IMG/VR virus record: IMGVR_UViG_3300022860_000071
Coordinates: 1 to 20,497 of that record
Length of the DNA: 20,497 nt
Reading direction: 5' to 3' (one strand)
Source: a virus
Shown: positions 1 to 7,706 of the stretch, piece after piece
Position numbering within the stretch: the stretch's first letter is position 1
Layout: every line of letters begins with the position of its first letter
The notes under the pieces: model-generated
What the model saw: the letters and a program-made list of their open reading frames with translations, nothing else
Database searches by the model: none
Told to the model about the DNA's origin: nothing
Program-made: the position numbers and the translations under genes

Positions 1-695
1 AGCATCATCCACATGGCACGGACGTAATCGCCGGCAAATCCCCAGTCGCGTTTCGCGGCCAAGTTGCCGAGCGCAAGACGATCCTGTTTTTCTGCTTTGA
101 TCATCACTGCCGCCCTAGTAATTTTCCGCGTGACGAACTCTAAGCCGCGCCGTGGCGATTCATGATTGAACAGAATACCGGAGCAGGCGAACGTGCCGTA
201 GCTGCGCCTGTGAACCTCAACGAGGCGGTGTCCCGCTGTCTTGGCTACTCCGTAGGGTGATTGCGGGTTGAACGGCGTTGTCTCACTTTGCGGCGTCTCC
301 AGTACCTCTCCGAACATTTCAGAGGATGACGCCTGGTAGAATCGCGCATCGGGCTGGATCATCCGAATGGCTTCCAGCAATCGGCCAACTCCGCCGGCCA
401 CGATATCGTTTACCTTTTCCGGTTGCGACCATGAATCAGGGACAAACGACATAGCTCCCAGGTTGTAAACTTCATCGGGCTGCGCCGTTTCGACGGCCCT
501 AATCAGAGACACCATATCGCCCAGGTCGCCACTGATAAACTTCACCTTGTCGATAAGGTGCGCGATCCGCAACGTTGACGGCGTGGACGTTGGACGCACC
601 AGCCCATAGACCTGATAGCCTTTTCCGAGCAAAAACTCCGCAAGGTACGAGCCATCCTGTCCGGTGATCCCGGTAATCAGTGCGGTTTTTATCAT
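1..695 (-). CDS. gmd: GDP-mannose 4,6-dehydratase (3' end beyond window)
   Basis: Converts GDP-D-mannose to GDP-4-keto-6-deoxymannose, the precursor of GDP-fucose, GDP-rhamnose and GDP-perosamine. The frame opens at ATG 695 and stays open to position 1, giving 231 codons of a family that usually has about 320-370. Visible family marks: Rossmann motif GITGQDGSYLAEFLL (residues 9-23), NLGAMSF (78-84), SSSEMFG (123-129) carrying the active-site Ser/Thr-Glu pair, the YGVAK Tyr-x3-Lys pair (148-152), GILFNHESPRRG (173-184) and RDWGFAGDYV (216-225). The start is supported by AAGG six bases upstream and by an ATGA overlap with the stop of the preceding methyltransferase gene, so it is the last visible gene of the glycan operon. 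The C-terminal substrate-binding part lies outside the window. A closely related GDP-sugar SDR enzyme is the only realistic alternative. Confidence 0.93.
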   Translation of the reverse strand, partial: MIKTALITGITGQDGSYLAEFLLGKGYQVYGLVRPTSTPSTLRIAHLIDKVKFISGDLGDMVSLIRAVETAQPDEVYNLGAMSFVPDSWSQPEKVNDIVAGGVGRLLEAIRMIQPDARFYQASSSEMFGEVLETPQSETTPFNPQSPYGVAKTAGHRLVEVHRRSYGTFACSGILFNHESPRRGLEFVTRKITRAAVMIKAEKQDRLALGNLAAKRDWGFAGDYVRAMWMM

Positions 696-1777
696 GCTCC
701 ACCTTCCTTGCCGGCCAGCAACGCGGCCTTGATTTCCGCTAACGCGCCGTTGAGGTATCCTGGAAAAATCTTGTCATACCCATCTTCGCCGTCGCGGTGC
801 CTACCGTAAACGACAGCCTTTGCGTAGTGTTCAAGTACGTCAATCGCCGCAACTCCGTTGGAGGTACACAGCACGTTGCGGATGTGGACGTCCGTTATGG
901 TCTCGTACTTCTCAGCCACGGCTTGGTACGCCTCAACAATTTGTGGATAGATGACATCCACGGTGGGGTACTCCATCCCGAAGTACGTGAGGTTGCACAA
1001 GTTGACCGCGGGGTCGGTGTCTGTCAGGTCCACGTTACCATCGAGCACCCAATTTCTCTGTACACCGCCGTACCCGAGAGTGTGACGCCGACCGCCGTAG
1101 GCAAGCCCCGAGTGTGTGAGATACCCGACCAGATTCTCAGAGTAGAAGCGAGTATTCACGCAACAGTAAATGTCACGCTTCATGGTGGGGTCGGTGGACG
1201 ACGGGGCTTCGCCGATCTTTTTGACGTTGTTATAGAATCGCCGGAGATACTTGTCGACCGGCTGAATGGACACCACCGTACCCACCGAACTTGCAGCACC
1301 GGACTCTTCCAGTGACGGGAACTCAACAATCAACAAGGGGCTGATTCGTGAGAATACGTTGAGGACTTCAAACAGTTCTTTGGGCGGATAGTATTCCAGA
1401 ACATTCAGCGCAACAATGACATCAATTCGGTTTACCGAATATTGCAGCTTCAAGAAATCGAAGATGTCCATCTTGTGAGATGTCAGCACCACGTTGGGTG
1501 TTCCATTTTCAAGCAACATGTCACGTTGTAGCTCCCACCGTGCGGGTACAGACTCCATGCTCCACACCATGCTGTTATTGATTTCTTCGGCAATACGTTG
1601 ACTGAAATACCCGGCATTACTCCCCAGGTCCATCACCACAGAGTTTGCGGGGATGTGCGGTTTGATTGTGTTCCATCGGCCGTCGCAGTCACGCCAACCT
1701 GGATAAACGATTTCACCTTTGACACGAACATCCTGGTAGATGTCGCCGTAATGCTCGGTTGGTTTCAAGTGGTTCAT
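692..1777 (-). CDS. class I SAM-dependent methyltransferase
   Basis: A 361-aa protein. The N-terminal half has a SAM-binding fold: motif I VVMDLGSNAGYF (residues 47-58), an acidic residue at the end of the next strand (MES, 74-76), KMDIFDF (102-108) and IDVIVALNVLEYYPP (118-132). The C-terminal half (about 160-361) matches no domain I recognise and may choose the acceptor. ATG 1777 overlaps the previous stop as TAATG, with GAAGG seven bases upstream inside the previous gene. The frame is open further upstream to 1921, but that part lies entirely inside the preceding gene and has no good ribosome site. The position between a glycosyltransferase-methyltransferase fusion and gmd suggests it methylates a sugar or a glycan intermediate. 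The substrate is unknown. Confidence 0.8.
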   Translation of the reverse strand: MNHLKPTEHYGDIYQDVRVKGEIVYPGWRDCDGRWNTIKPHIPANSVVMDLGSNAGYFSQRIAEEINNSMVWSMESVPARWELQRDMLLENGTPNVVLTSHKMDIFDFLKLQYSVNRIDVIVALNVLEYYPPKELFEVLNVFSRISPLLIVEFPSLEESGAASSVGTVVSIQPVDKYLRRFYNNVKKIGEAPSSTDPTMKRDIYCCVNTRFYSENLVGYLTHSGLAYGGRRHTLGYGGVQRNWVLDGNVDLTDTDPAVNLCNLTYFGMEYPTVDVIYPQIVEAYQAVAEKYETITDVHIRNVLCTSNGVAAIDVLEHYAKAVVYGRHRDGEDGYDKIFPGYLNGALAEIKAALLAGKEGGA

Positions 1778-4005
1778 TATTGTGCCTTCCATATGTACGT
1801 CGGCCCCTGTGCGTATCCAATTGGACCAGCGACCCTTATGTACCCTAGCGGCCCGAGCAGCCGTGATATTTCTTCCGCCTCTGCATTCGGTTCCTGATCC
1901 CACCCGATTGAACATTCGCAAACGATGACGGGCTTGTGTTTTTTAATTGCTTCCATCCCCGATTGCAGAGCAGCAACTTCATCGCCTTCGATATCAAGTT
2001 TGATAAGGCCGATGTTTGAAACGTCGGCCAGCAGGTCGTCCAAACGGGCGCATGGCACCGTTATTGTTCGCCCTGATAAATTGACATCCGACGCCACTTG
2101 CCCCGCCTTCGGCAATTGCGAACGTCCCATGTTGATATCACCGGCAAGCCACATTTCAATGCTTGTCGCGTCACTATCCACAATGGCGAAGCTTTTCACT
2201 TCCCACCGTTTTCCTATAGGAGCGTTTTGAACAAGATTCTTTTTGATCAAGTCGGCAAGAGCCGGAATTGCCTCAATTGAAACAAGTTCAAACGACGGAC
2301 ATTCAGCAGCAAAAAATACTGAGTGGTTGCCGATGTTCGCGCCCACATCAACGTAAGTTCCACCGATACACATATTCCTAATCACTTGCAGCTCTTCGAG
2401 TTCGTAGAACGTCTGGGCGATTGTGATTGACTTGAATACGATCTCGTTTTCAGCCCAGCCTTCGAGCGTGTAATTTTTGCCTTCGTGTGTGATTGTCACG
2501 ACGTTTCGTTTTTCGTCTTCTTTGTGGAAAGAAAACGTTAGATTCATGTTCAACTCGGCCACTTCCAGACGGTCAATGAAAAACCTGTCTCGGTTATGTG
2601 ACCGTCCGTAGGATGTTTCCAGATCAGAACCTTTCACCCAATAATCGAAACTTTGTTTTGCGAAACCTCGCAGGTGCTCAGGATCGGTCCAGACCGCTTC
2701 GGGATAAGCCGCGCTCGGCGACTGCACGAACATATGACCGCCGGGCTTACACACTCGAATCATTTCATTGATCGCGCCGACGCAATCGGGCATGTGTTCG
2801 AGGATATCAATTGCAAGAATTTCATCAAAGGTGTCGTCGGGGAACGGCCATGGAAAGCGGGAGAGATCGTGTACAACGTTGTTCCCAAAATCCATTAAGT
2901 CAGCATTCACAATGTCATATTCAGCGAGCCCCGGAAAACGCCCTACTATTTCAGCATTGCCGCTTCCCAGATTCAAACATTGTTTGCTCATGACTGGCCT
3001 TTCGTCATGGCCTTCGGCTGTGATGATGTTCAACACATCACGCATCCGGTGCATGTAAGTATGATTCCGCCGTACGTGTTCGAAACACTTACGACGTTTT
3101 TCCTCACGCTCCGCGTCGTGTTCCAAATAGTAATCAATCAATTTCTTCAACTCGGAAAAGTCTGTTAGTTTACCCTGTTTGTTATCGAACGTTGTAAGCA
3201 AATCGCCGGGGAAGAATCTTTCGAGCCCTGGAATCATTGGTGCGATAAGGAACCCACCGCGGCCCGTCGTCTCGAAGTACCTATCACTCCAATAATTAGG
3301 AACCCAGATACTGTCACCGATGGCAATCTTCGCGCTCGCATATAAATCATTCAGGTCTTGATTGCGTGCGTCACGCCCATCTACCCACATTTGAAACCGA
3401 TCACCATAAGTATCTTTCAGCCATTCAATCAAACGTTGGCGGAACGGCCACTCCCTAGGATAGTGTTTGTAAGAACCGACAAAAACAATGTCCGCTTTCA
3501 TCTCTTCCCGCGGGATGCCGAATGTCGCCTCAGAGTGCAGAATCCCAGGTGACAAATGATAGTGATTGATTCCCCTGGCTTTGAAGAAGTCTTGATGTCC
3601 ACCATCGGCGGTGAATACAAAGTCCGTCGCCCAAAATGGATTGTCGAGTCTAATGTCAGCTTCACGAGCAAGGCCGACATAAAGATCAAGATGCAATGAC
3701 GCCGTGGTGATCCCCGCTTCTTTCAGTTGAGACAGCAACCATATACCATCATGATCGCCGGCCGAATTCATCCCCCATGTACGGGTATAAAACCAAAGGT
3801 CACAATCTAGCGAGCGTTTAAAAATATCATCAACGGTGGGGGATGCAATGTTATCCAAATCCCGTTCTTGAATTGCAACAACGGTGTGGCCGAGTGCTTC
3901 AAGGCTTTTCTTGATATGAACTTCGGTGCAATGTCTGTGAAGAAAGTTCCCGACGTAAGCGATTCGTAGTGGGTTTTCCGTTATCAGTGAAAAATAATCA
4001 TTCAT
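1777..4005 (-). CDS. glycosyltransferase - methyltransferase - FkbM methyltransferase fusion
   Basis: A 742-aa, three-part protein. Residues about 13-328 look like a GT-B glycosyltransferase of the CgeB/spore-protein type (LRIAYVGNFLHRH, then ADIVFVGSYKHYPREWPF, then the donor-side stretch SDRYFETTGRGGFLIAP at 240-256). Residues about 340-490 are a Methyltransf_11-like SAM domain: LNLGSGNAE (344-352), ILAIDILEHMPD (396-407), RVCKPGGHMFVQSP (417-430). Residues about 540-742 are an FkbM-type methyltransferase: YVDVGANIGNHSVFF (551-565), SIEAIPALADLI (576-587), LIKLDIEGDE (667-676) and CECS (696-699). FkbM enzymes O-methylate sugars and secondary metabolites. The ATG overlaps the previous stop by 8 nt, so translation is likely coupled. 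Inferred role: add a sugar and methylate it, possibly capping a chain. Acceptor unknown. No frameshift seen. Confidence 0.82.
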   Translation of the reverse strand: MNDYFSLITENPLRIAYVGNFLHRHCTEVHIKKSLEALGHTVVAIQERDLDNIASPTVDDIFKRSLDCDLWFYTRTWGMNSAGDHDGIWLLSQLKEAGITTASLHLDLYVGLAREADIRLDNPFWATDFVFTADGGHQDFFKARGINHYHLSPGILHSEATFGIPREEMKADIVFVGSYKHYPREWPFRQRLIEWLKDTYGDRFQMWVDGRDARNQDLNDLYASAKIAIGDSIWVPNYWSDRYFETTGRGGFLIAPMIPGLERFFPGDLLTTFDNKQGKLTDFSELKKLIDYYLEHDAEREEKRRKCFEHVRRNHTYMHRMRDVLNIITAEGHDERPVMSKQCLNLGSGNAEIVGRFPGLAEYDIVNADLMDFGNNVVHDLSRFPWPFPDDTFDEILAIDILEHMPDCVGAINEMIRVCKPGGHMFVQSPSAAYPEAVWTDPEHLRGFAKQSFDYWVKGSDLETSYGRSHNRDRFFIDRLEVAELNMNLTFSFHKEDEKRNVVTITHEGKNYTLEGWAENEIVFKSITIAQTFYELEELQVIRNMCIGGTYVDVGANIGNHSVFFAAECPSFELVSIEAIPALADLIKKNLVQNAPIGKRWEVKSFAIVDSDATSIEMWLAGDINMGRSQLPKAGQVASDVNLSGRTITVPCARLDDLLADVSNIGLIKLDIEGDEVAALQSGMEAIKKHKPVIVCECSIGWDQEPNAEAEEISRLLGPLGYIRVAGPIGYAQGPTYIWKAQ

Positions 4006-7000
4006 CGAAAATCATCCTCTTGATTGCAGGAAGCATTCGTTTCCAACTAATTGCGTCGGCCATTCGGTTTGCAAGTTGTGATTCGACTCTAATGTCTCGG
4101 CCCGCCCAATTGTCAATCGTTGCTGCAATGATTTTCGGTGACTGCTCGGCAATTTCAACGGTTCGGCGAAGTTTAAAAGGCTTCACACTTCGAGGGGCAA
4201 ATAGCCAGTGTGGCGGTAAAATTGTGTTCTGTGGAATCATATCAGTCATCAGCACAGGCAACCCACACGCAAGGGCCTCGTTCATCGGCAGGGACATTCC
4301 CGCGTAACGACGCGGGTGTAAAAAGATGTCGCCCTCTGTCCAATTGTCTTCCGGGTTGTCCTTGCATGACACGTCCACAGTCACACGCGGATCCGTGATT
4401 TGTGGTATCTCCTGAATGGATCGAAGAATGAAACGAACATCTTGGTTTTTCACAAGCGGGATCGCGGCAAGCAGCGCTTTCACGCCGCCGCGATCTTCTA
4501 TCAAATGAGGGTGACCGAGAACGGAAACAAACGTCTTAGCCTCTGTCCTTTCACGATACACAAACCGGTCACGATCGATCGGCATGGGGATAAATGTTGC
4601 GCTGCCTTCTTCTCGATGAATATCTGTCATGTGCCAGTTGACGGGCATCCACAACACATCCGCACGGCCGGGGAGCGGATTGTCAAGGTACTCATAATCC
4701 ACCATCATTATCGTACGGATTCCGCGTTTCCGCGCCATGTCGAACAACGCCCAATTGTAGGGCGTTTCGAATGTCACGATCACGTCAAGGTCTTCCATCC
4801 ATGATTCAAGGAGTTCATTGGGTAGGCATGGATCAACGCTGTATCGTACTATCTCAGGATTGATTCCTGGGAACGCTTCAAGATTGATCGGGTCGTGTCC
4901 GACATCGATGATGATGGACTTGTCCGGTTTGATGTACTTGTAAAAGTCTTGGCTAATTCGTGCCAGGCCACCATGATCGGCCCTCAATATCATACCGAGT
5001 CGGGGCGTATCGGTTAGTGATAAACGACGTGGCGCGAGCACGATTTCAACTTTGGGTTTGGCTTTAACCTCAACTGACAGCGGCTCAGTCTTTGAATCTT
5101 TAGCTGAGTGGCTCTTTCGCTGCCAACGAACACGGCCCCCGCGCCGACTGGTCCGCGGTTCAACGGGCGGTTTCTTTTTTTCCCAACGGACCCCTGCGCC
5201 GTTGGGTCCGCGCTGACTGGTTCGTTCAGTTGGTATTTCTTTCTTCTTCCAGCGAACACCGCCGATGCTTGATTTGCGATTGGTCCGCGGTTCTATGGAT
5301 GGTTTCTTTTTCGGGAGCGGCTTTTCAGCAAGGTCACTAGTACGAGCGTTATCAAAAATGTTTCTGTTCCATGTGACCGGAGCTATCGGCGACGGATCAA
5401 GGTGTTTGTGTTTCCAATCATGCCACGCTGCGATCTCTACAATACGGTTAGTCGTATAATCACCGATGCTGTCGGGGTCGATGTGTTCACGATAACACAC
5501 AAACTCGTCCTGGGCGACTTTGAAAATTGCGCCGGCGCGTTGCAACCGGCACCACAGATCGAAGTCTTGCGCGGGCCCTTTTTGCGTGTAACCGCCGATT
5601 GATAAAACCTGATAGCGATACATCATCACGGTCGGGTGAGCCACGCACCAGGGCTGCGCTTCAATTGCGACGGCTGGATTCAACGCCAACACGTTCGTTG
5701 GCTTGCCACTCAACAAAGACATCTGGCCAGACACCACATCGGCGTCGACCATCATAGGCAACTGTAACGCCAGCCGCCCATCGGGCATGATATCATCGGC
5801 GTCGTGCCGAGCAATGATGTCGGCCCGTGCCGCACGAATGCCGACGTTCAACGTCTCACTAATTCCACCCTGAAGTTTGTGAAGTAGTACGACGACCGAA
5901 GGGTTCTCAGCCGCGATCCTGTCTAATTCGAGCAGTGTGTCTTGACGGTCGGAACCGTCGTCAACAATCACCAACTCGAACGCCACCCCGCGTTGTGACA
6001 AGATCGACTCGACCGATTCACGAAGCCACGCCGGATCGGTGTTCCACACAGGCACCACGACAGAAACTTCGAACCCCTTCGGTCGCCGTACTACGCCATC
6101 AGTTCGCTTTGCGTAAACCGTTTCATATCCTGCAATCATTTTCCCGAGCGGGAATTGTTCGACGGCCCGAGCGCGAGCTTTTTTCCTCAATGCGCTGAAT
6201 CGTTTTTTGTCCTTTGCCAACGCTTCAATCTCAACGAAGAACTGCGAATCATCATCCGCAGCGATATCAACATCGATCAGGATTCCAGCGTTGCCAACTG
6301 TGTCAGGTAATCCTTCAATGGCGCGGGCGACCACCGGCACACCACACGCCATCGCTTCAAGGGCGACGAACGATACTGAGTCATTTTCCGATGGAATAAC
6401 TAACACGTCCATCTGCTGATATTGCTCAGGCATTTCATCGGGTAAAACGTCATCAAGCATTTCCACACAGGGGATCGCGGCAAGCGTTTCGCCGAGCGCT
6501 TCCGTGTGGGGGTTCAGCGCCCCATGGCCAACGAACCGAACGATGAAATCAGCGGGGGCGTTCCATTCGGAAAGAGCAGTTACAAACGACAGTGGTAACT
6601 TCTCAATGGACCGACGACCAACGAAACCGATGACAAACGGCTTGGATGCCTTCCGACGCTTCGCCGGTTTGAACAAGTCGATGTCAACGCCGTGACGTAC
6701 AATGCGATATTCAGAAACATTGTTAGGACAGATCGGCACGATCCACGGAGCGGCGTTTTTGTTGTGGTCCCAACAGTGGCACGTCCCAACCCTTTTGTAG
6801 CGACCCTGGATAAACTTCATCATCCATGTACTTTTCGGATGATGATGATGGACGATGTCGGGTTTGATTTCTTGGAGGATCGCCTGGGCATGATCGGACT
6901 GATCGAATTTTCTAACTTGAACATTATGCGGCAACGTATGTGACCATACGTCATCATGAGACCGATCATTCGGAGCAATGATGTATACGTCGCAGAACGT

Positions 7001-7096
7001 TGAAAACGCAGACGCCAACGTAAAAAGAAAACGCTGTGCCCCGCCAGTTGTCAACTGCCAGGGGAAAAGGTGAGCAATCGCGGGGCGGCGATTCAT
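3998..7096 (-). CDS. three-domain glycosyltransferase (GT4-GT2-GT4-like)
   Basis: A 1032-aa cytosolic protein with no signal peptide. Residues 1-330 are a GT-B, GT4-family domain: glycine motif TTGGAQRF (16-23), HGVDIDLFKP (135-144), ENDSVSFVALEAMACGVPVV (237-256) with the E-x7-E-like donor-binding pattern. Residues 343-550 are a GT-A, GT2-family domain: VSVVVPVWN (344-352), VIVDDGS (376-382), metal-binding DxD in RHDADD (430-435), and GPAQDFDLWCRLQRAG (507-522) near the catalytic base. Residues 590-690 form a very basic linker with three repeats. Residues 698-1030 are a second GT-B-like domain: MPIDRDRF (838-845) and HPRRYAGMSLPMNEALACG (927-945). ATG 7096 has GGAGA six bases upstream. Three transferase domains on one chain suggest sequential sugar additions. 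Sugars and acceptor are not predictable. Confidence 0.87.
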   Translation of the reverse strand: MNRRPAIAHLFPWQLTTGGAQRFLFTLASAFSTFCDVYIIAPNDRSHDDVWSHTLPHNVQVRKFDQSDHAQAILQEIKPDIVHHHHPKSTWMMKFIQGRYKRVGTCHCWDHNKNAAPWIVPICPNNVSEYRIVRHGVDIDLFKPAKRRKASKPFVIGFVGRRSIEKLPLSFVTALSEWNAPADFIVRFVGHGALNPHTEALGETLAAIPCVEMLDDVLPDEMPEQYQQMDVLVIPSENDSVSFVALEAMACGVPVVARAIEGLPDTVGNAGILIDVDIAADDDSQFFVEIEALAKDKKRFSALRKKARARAVEQFPLGKMIAGYETVYAKRTDGVVRRPKGFEVSVVVPVWNTDPAWLRESVESILSQRGVAFELVIVDDGSDRQDTLLELDRIAAENPSVVVLLHKLQGGISETLNVGIRAARADIIARHDADDIMPDGRLALQLPMMVDADVVSGQMSLLSGKPTNVLALNPAVAIEAQPWCVAHPTVMMYRYQVLSIGGYTQKGPAQDFDLWCRLQRAGAIFKVAQDEFVCYREHIDPDSIGDYTTNRIVEIAAWHDWKHKHLDPSPIAPVTWNRNIFDNARTSDLAEKPLPKKKPSIEPRTNRKSSIGGVRWKKKEIPTERTSQRGPNGAGVRWEKKKPPVEPRTSRRGGRVRWQRKSHSAKDSKTEPLSVEVKAKPKVEIVLAPRRLSLTDTPRLGMILRADHGGLARISQDFYKYIKPDKSIIIDVGHDPINLEAFPGINPEIVRYSVDPCLPNELLESWMEDLDVIVTFETPYNWALFDMARKRGIRTIMMVDYEYLDNPLPGRADVLWMPVNWHMTDIHREEGSATFIPMPIDRDRFVYRERTEAKTFVSVLGHPHLIEDRGGVKALLAAIPLVKNQDVRFILRSIQEIPQITDPRVTVDVSCKDNPEDNWTEGDIFLHPRRYAGMSLPMNEALACGLPVLMTDMIPQNTILPPHWLFAPRSVKPFKLRRTVEIAEQSPKIIAATIDNWAGRDIRVESQLANRMADAISWKRMLPAIKRMIFDE
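5123..5311 (-). repeat. three imperfect basic repeats inside the glycosyltransferase linker
   Basis: Residues 596-658 of the 1032-aa protein hold three consecutive units of 20-22 residues. Each follows the pattern K-K-K-P/I-x-x-E-(P)-R-T-x-R/Q ... G-V/R-V-R-W and ends in RW followed by more lysine or arginine. The repeat is also visible in the DNA as three related blocks with shared ggtccgcggttc-like and ggtttcttttt-like stretches. The pattern suggests a flexible, strongly positive tether that could bind nucleic acid, acidic membrane lipids or an acidic partner. This is an inference from composition only. Confidence 0.8.
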
Positions 7097-7113
7097 GTAA
7101 AGTCTCCTGTCGT

Positions 7114-7416
7114 TTACCGCTTAGCCAACTTTTTAACAACGGCCAAGATTTCGTTAAGTTGACCGTTCGGGTTGCTCAGTTTGATGTCGGCCCGAAGTTC
7201 GTTGACACTGTCAATGATTTCTTTGTGGGCCATCGGACAATGATCTCGAAGGATTCCACCCACAACCGATTGAGTCTTTTCAACATCTGCATCTGAAATC
7301 CATTTCTTGATTTTGAAAAGCGACAAGGTTATCCCTACCATGATTCCCAGCAGCTTCAATGCCGCTAGTCCATACGTTGAAACAAAGATGCCAAATTCAG
7401 AAAACAGATTCTCCAC
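7114..7416 (-). CDS. small single-pass membrane protein (holin-like?)
   Basis: A 100-aa protein. I chose GTG 7416 because AAGGAG lies six bases upstream; the frame is open to 7479, but those extra residues have no ribosome site. Residues about 10-35 (from IFVSTYGLAALKLLGI onward) form one membrane helix, followed by a basic KIKKW stop-transfer stretch. Residues 45-100 are a soluble, mostly helical tail with regular hydrophobic spacing (EIIDSVNELRADIKL, LNEILAVVKKLAKR) that could form a coiled coil, so it would be cytoplasmic if the N-terminus faces out. Size, single helix and position after the tail spike would suit a holin or a lysis accessory protein, but no endolysin is in the window and I do not recognise a family. 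It ends 17 bases before the glycosyltransferase gene starts. Confidence 0.7.
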   Translation of the reverse strand: MENLFSEFGIFVSTYGLAALKLLGIMVGITLSLFKIKKWISDADVEKTQSVVGGILRDHCPMAHKEIIDSVNELRADIKLSNPNGQLNEILAVVKKLAKR

Positions 7417-7456
7417 TTTTTGCTCCTTGCCATATGATGTATTGCTTATTGAAAAA

Positions 7457-7540
7457 CTACATTGTTCCGCATGACACAATGCTGTTTACCATGAATGAAA
7501 GGAAAACGATCACCGCCAGTGTCCAAAGAAATTGCTTCAT
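7457..7540 (-). CDS. 27-aa peptide with signal sequence and lipobox
   Basis: An open frame of 27 codons: a short basic start (MKQF), a hydrophobic stretch LWTLAVIVFLSFMV, then SIVSCGTM and a stop. The residues I-V-S-C fit the lipobox pattern for cleavage by signal peptidase II, which would leave a lipidated peptide of only four residues (CGTM). A G-rich stretch (ACGGGG) lies about seven bases before the ATG but is a modest ribosome site. Colicin lysis proteins are also very small lipoproteins, and the next gene is a small membrane protein, so a role in lysis or envelope disturbance is conceivable. It could equally be a chance frame. Confidence 0.4.
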   Translation of the reverse strand: MKQFLWTLAVIVFLSFMVNSIVSCGTM

Positions 7541-7563
7541 GGTCTACCCCGTAACGAAAATAA

Positions 7564-7701
7564 TTAGTCAAGAGCATTCGGGCCGATGATAACCGTTCCG
7601 GCGATTTTCGTCCCGGTTGCACCAAGTGACATTTGCGGAACAAAGGTCACAGCCTCCAGATCAACAACAATGAATATCTTGTCACCAGAACAGTGAGTCC
7701 C
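7564..7701 (-). pseudogene. start-less 45-codon frame after the tail spike, probable gene remnant
   Basis: After an in-frame TGA (7702-7704), 45 codons stay open to a TAA at 7564-7566. The translation is protein-like: it runs from SGDKIFIVVDLEAVTF to KIAGTVIIGPNALD, with alternating beta-type hydrophobic residues. The only possible starts are a GTG at 7650, where GGAGG is just two bases away, and an ATG at 7632, where it is twenty away. It may be the C-terminal end of an earlier fibre or adhesin gene displaced when the present spike was acquired. The spike's own end also contains a GTV followed by a short hydrophobic tail. A short functional peptide from GTG 7650 cannot be excluded. Confidence 0.35.
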
Positions 7702-7706
7702 TCATC

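Noticed and set aside
499-702. 67-codon minus-strand frame at the left end
   Set aside because: Out-of-frame shadow of the GDP-mannose dehydratase gene, which has the ribosome site, the ATGA overlap and all family motifs.
797-1315. 172-codon plus-strand frame opposite the methyltransferase
   Set aside because: Antisense shadow of a gene with a clear SAM-binding motif; no ribosome site or domain.
7544-7572. Possible promoter (TTGACT on the minus strand) before the 27-aa peptide
   Set aside because: At 17 bases spacing the -10 position reads GGTAGA, a poor match, and the TTGACT lies at the end of the remnant frame. Not enough for a promoter call.
7680-7700. Hairpin TCAC-loop-GTGA just after the spike stop as terminator
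   Set aside because: Only a 4-bp stem and no following T run, so it does not support a rho-independent terminator.
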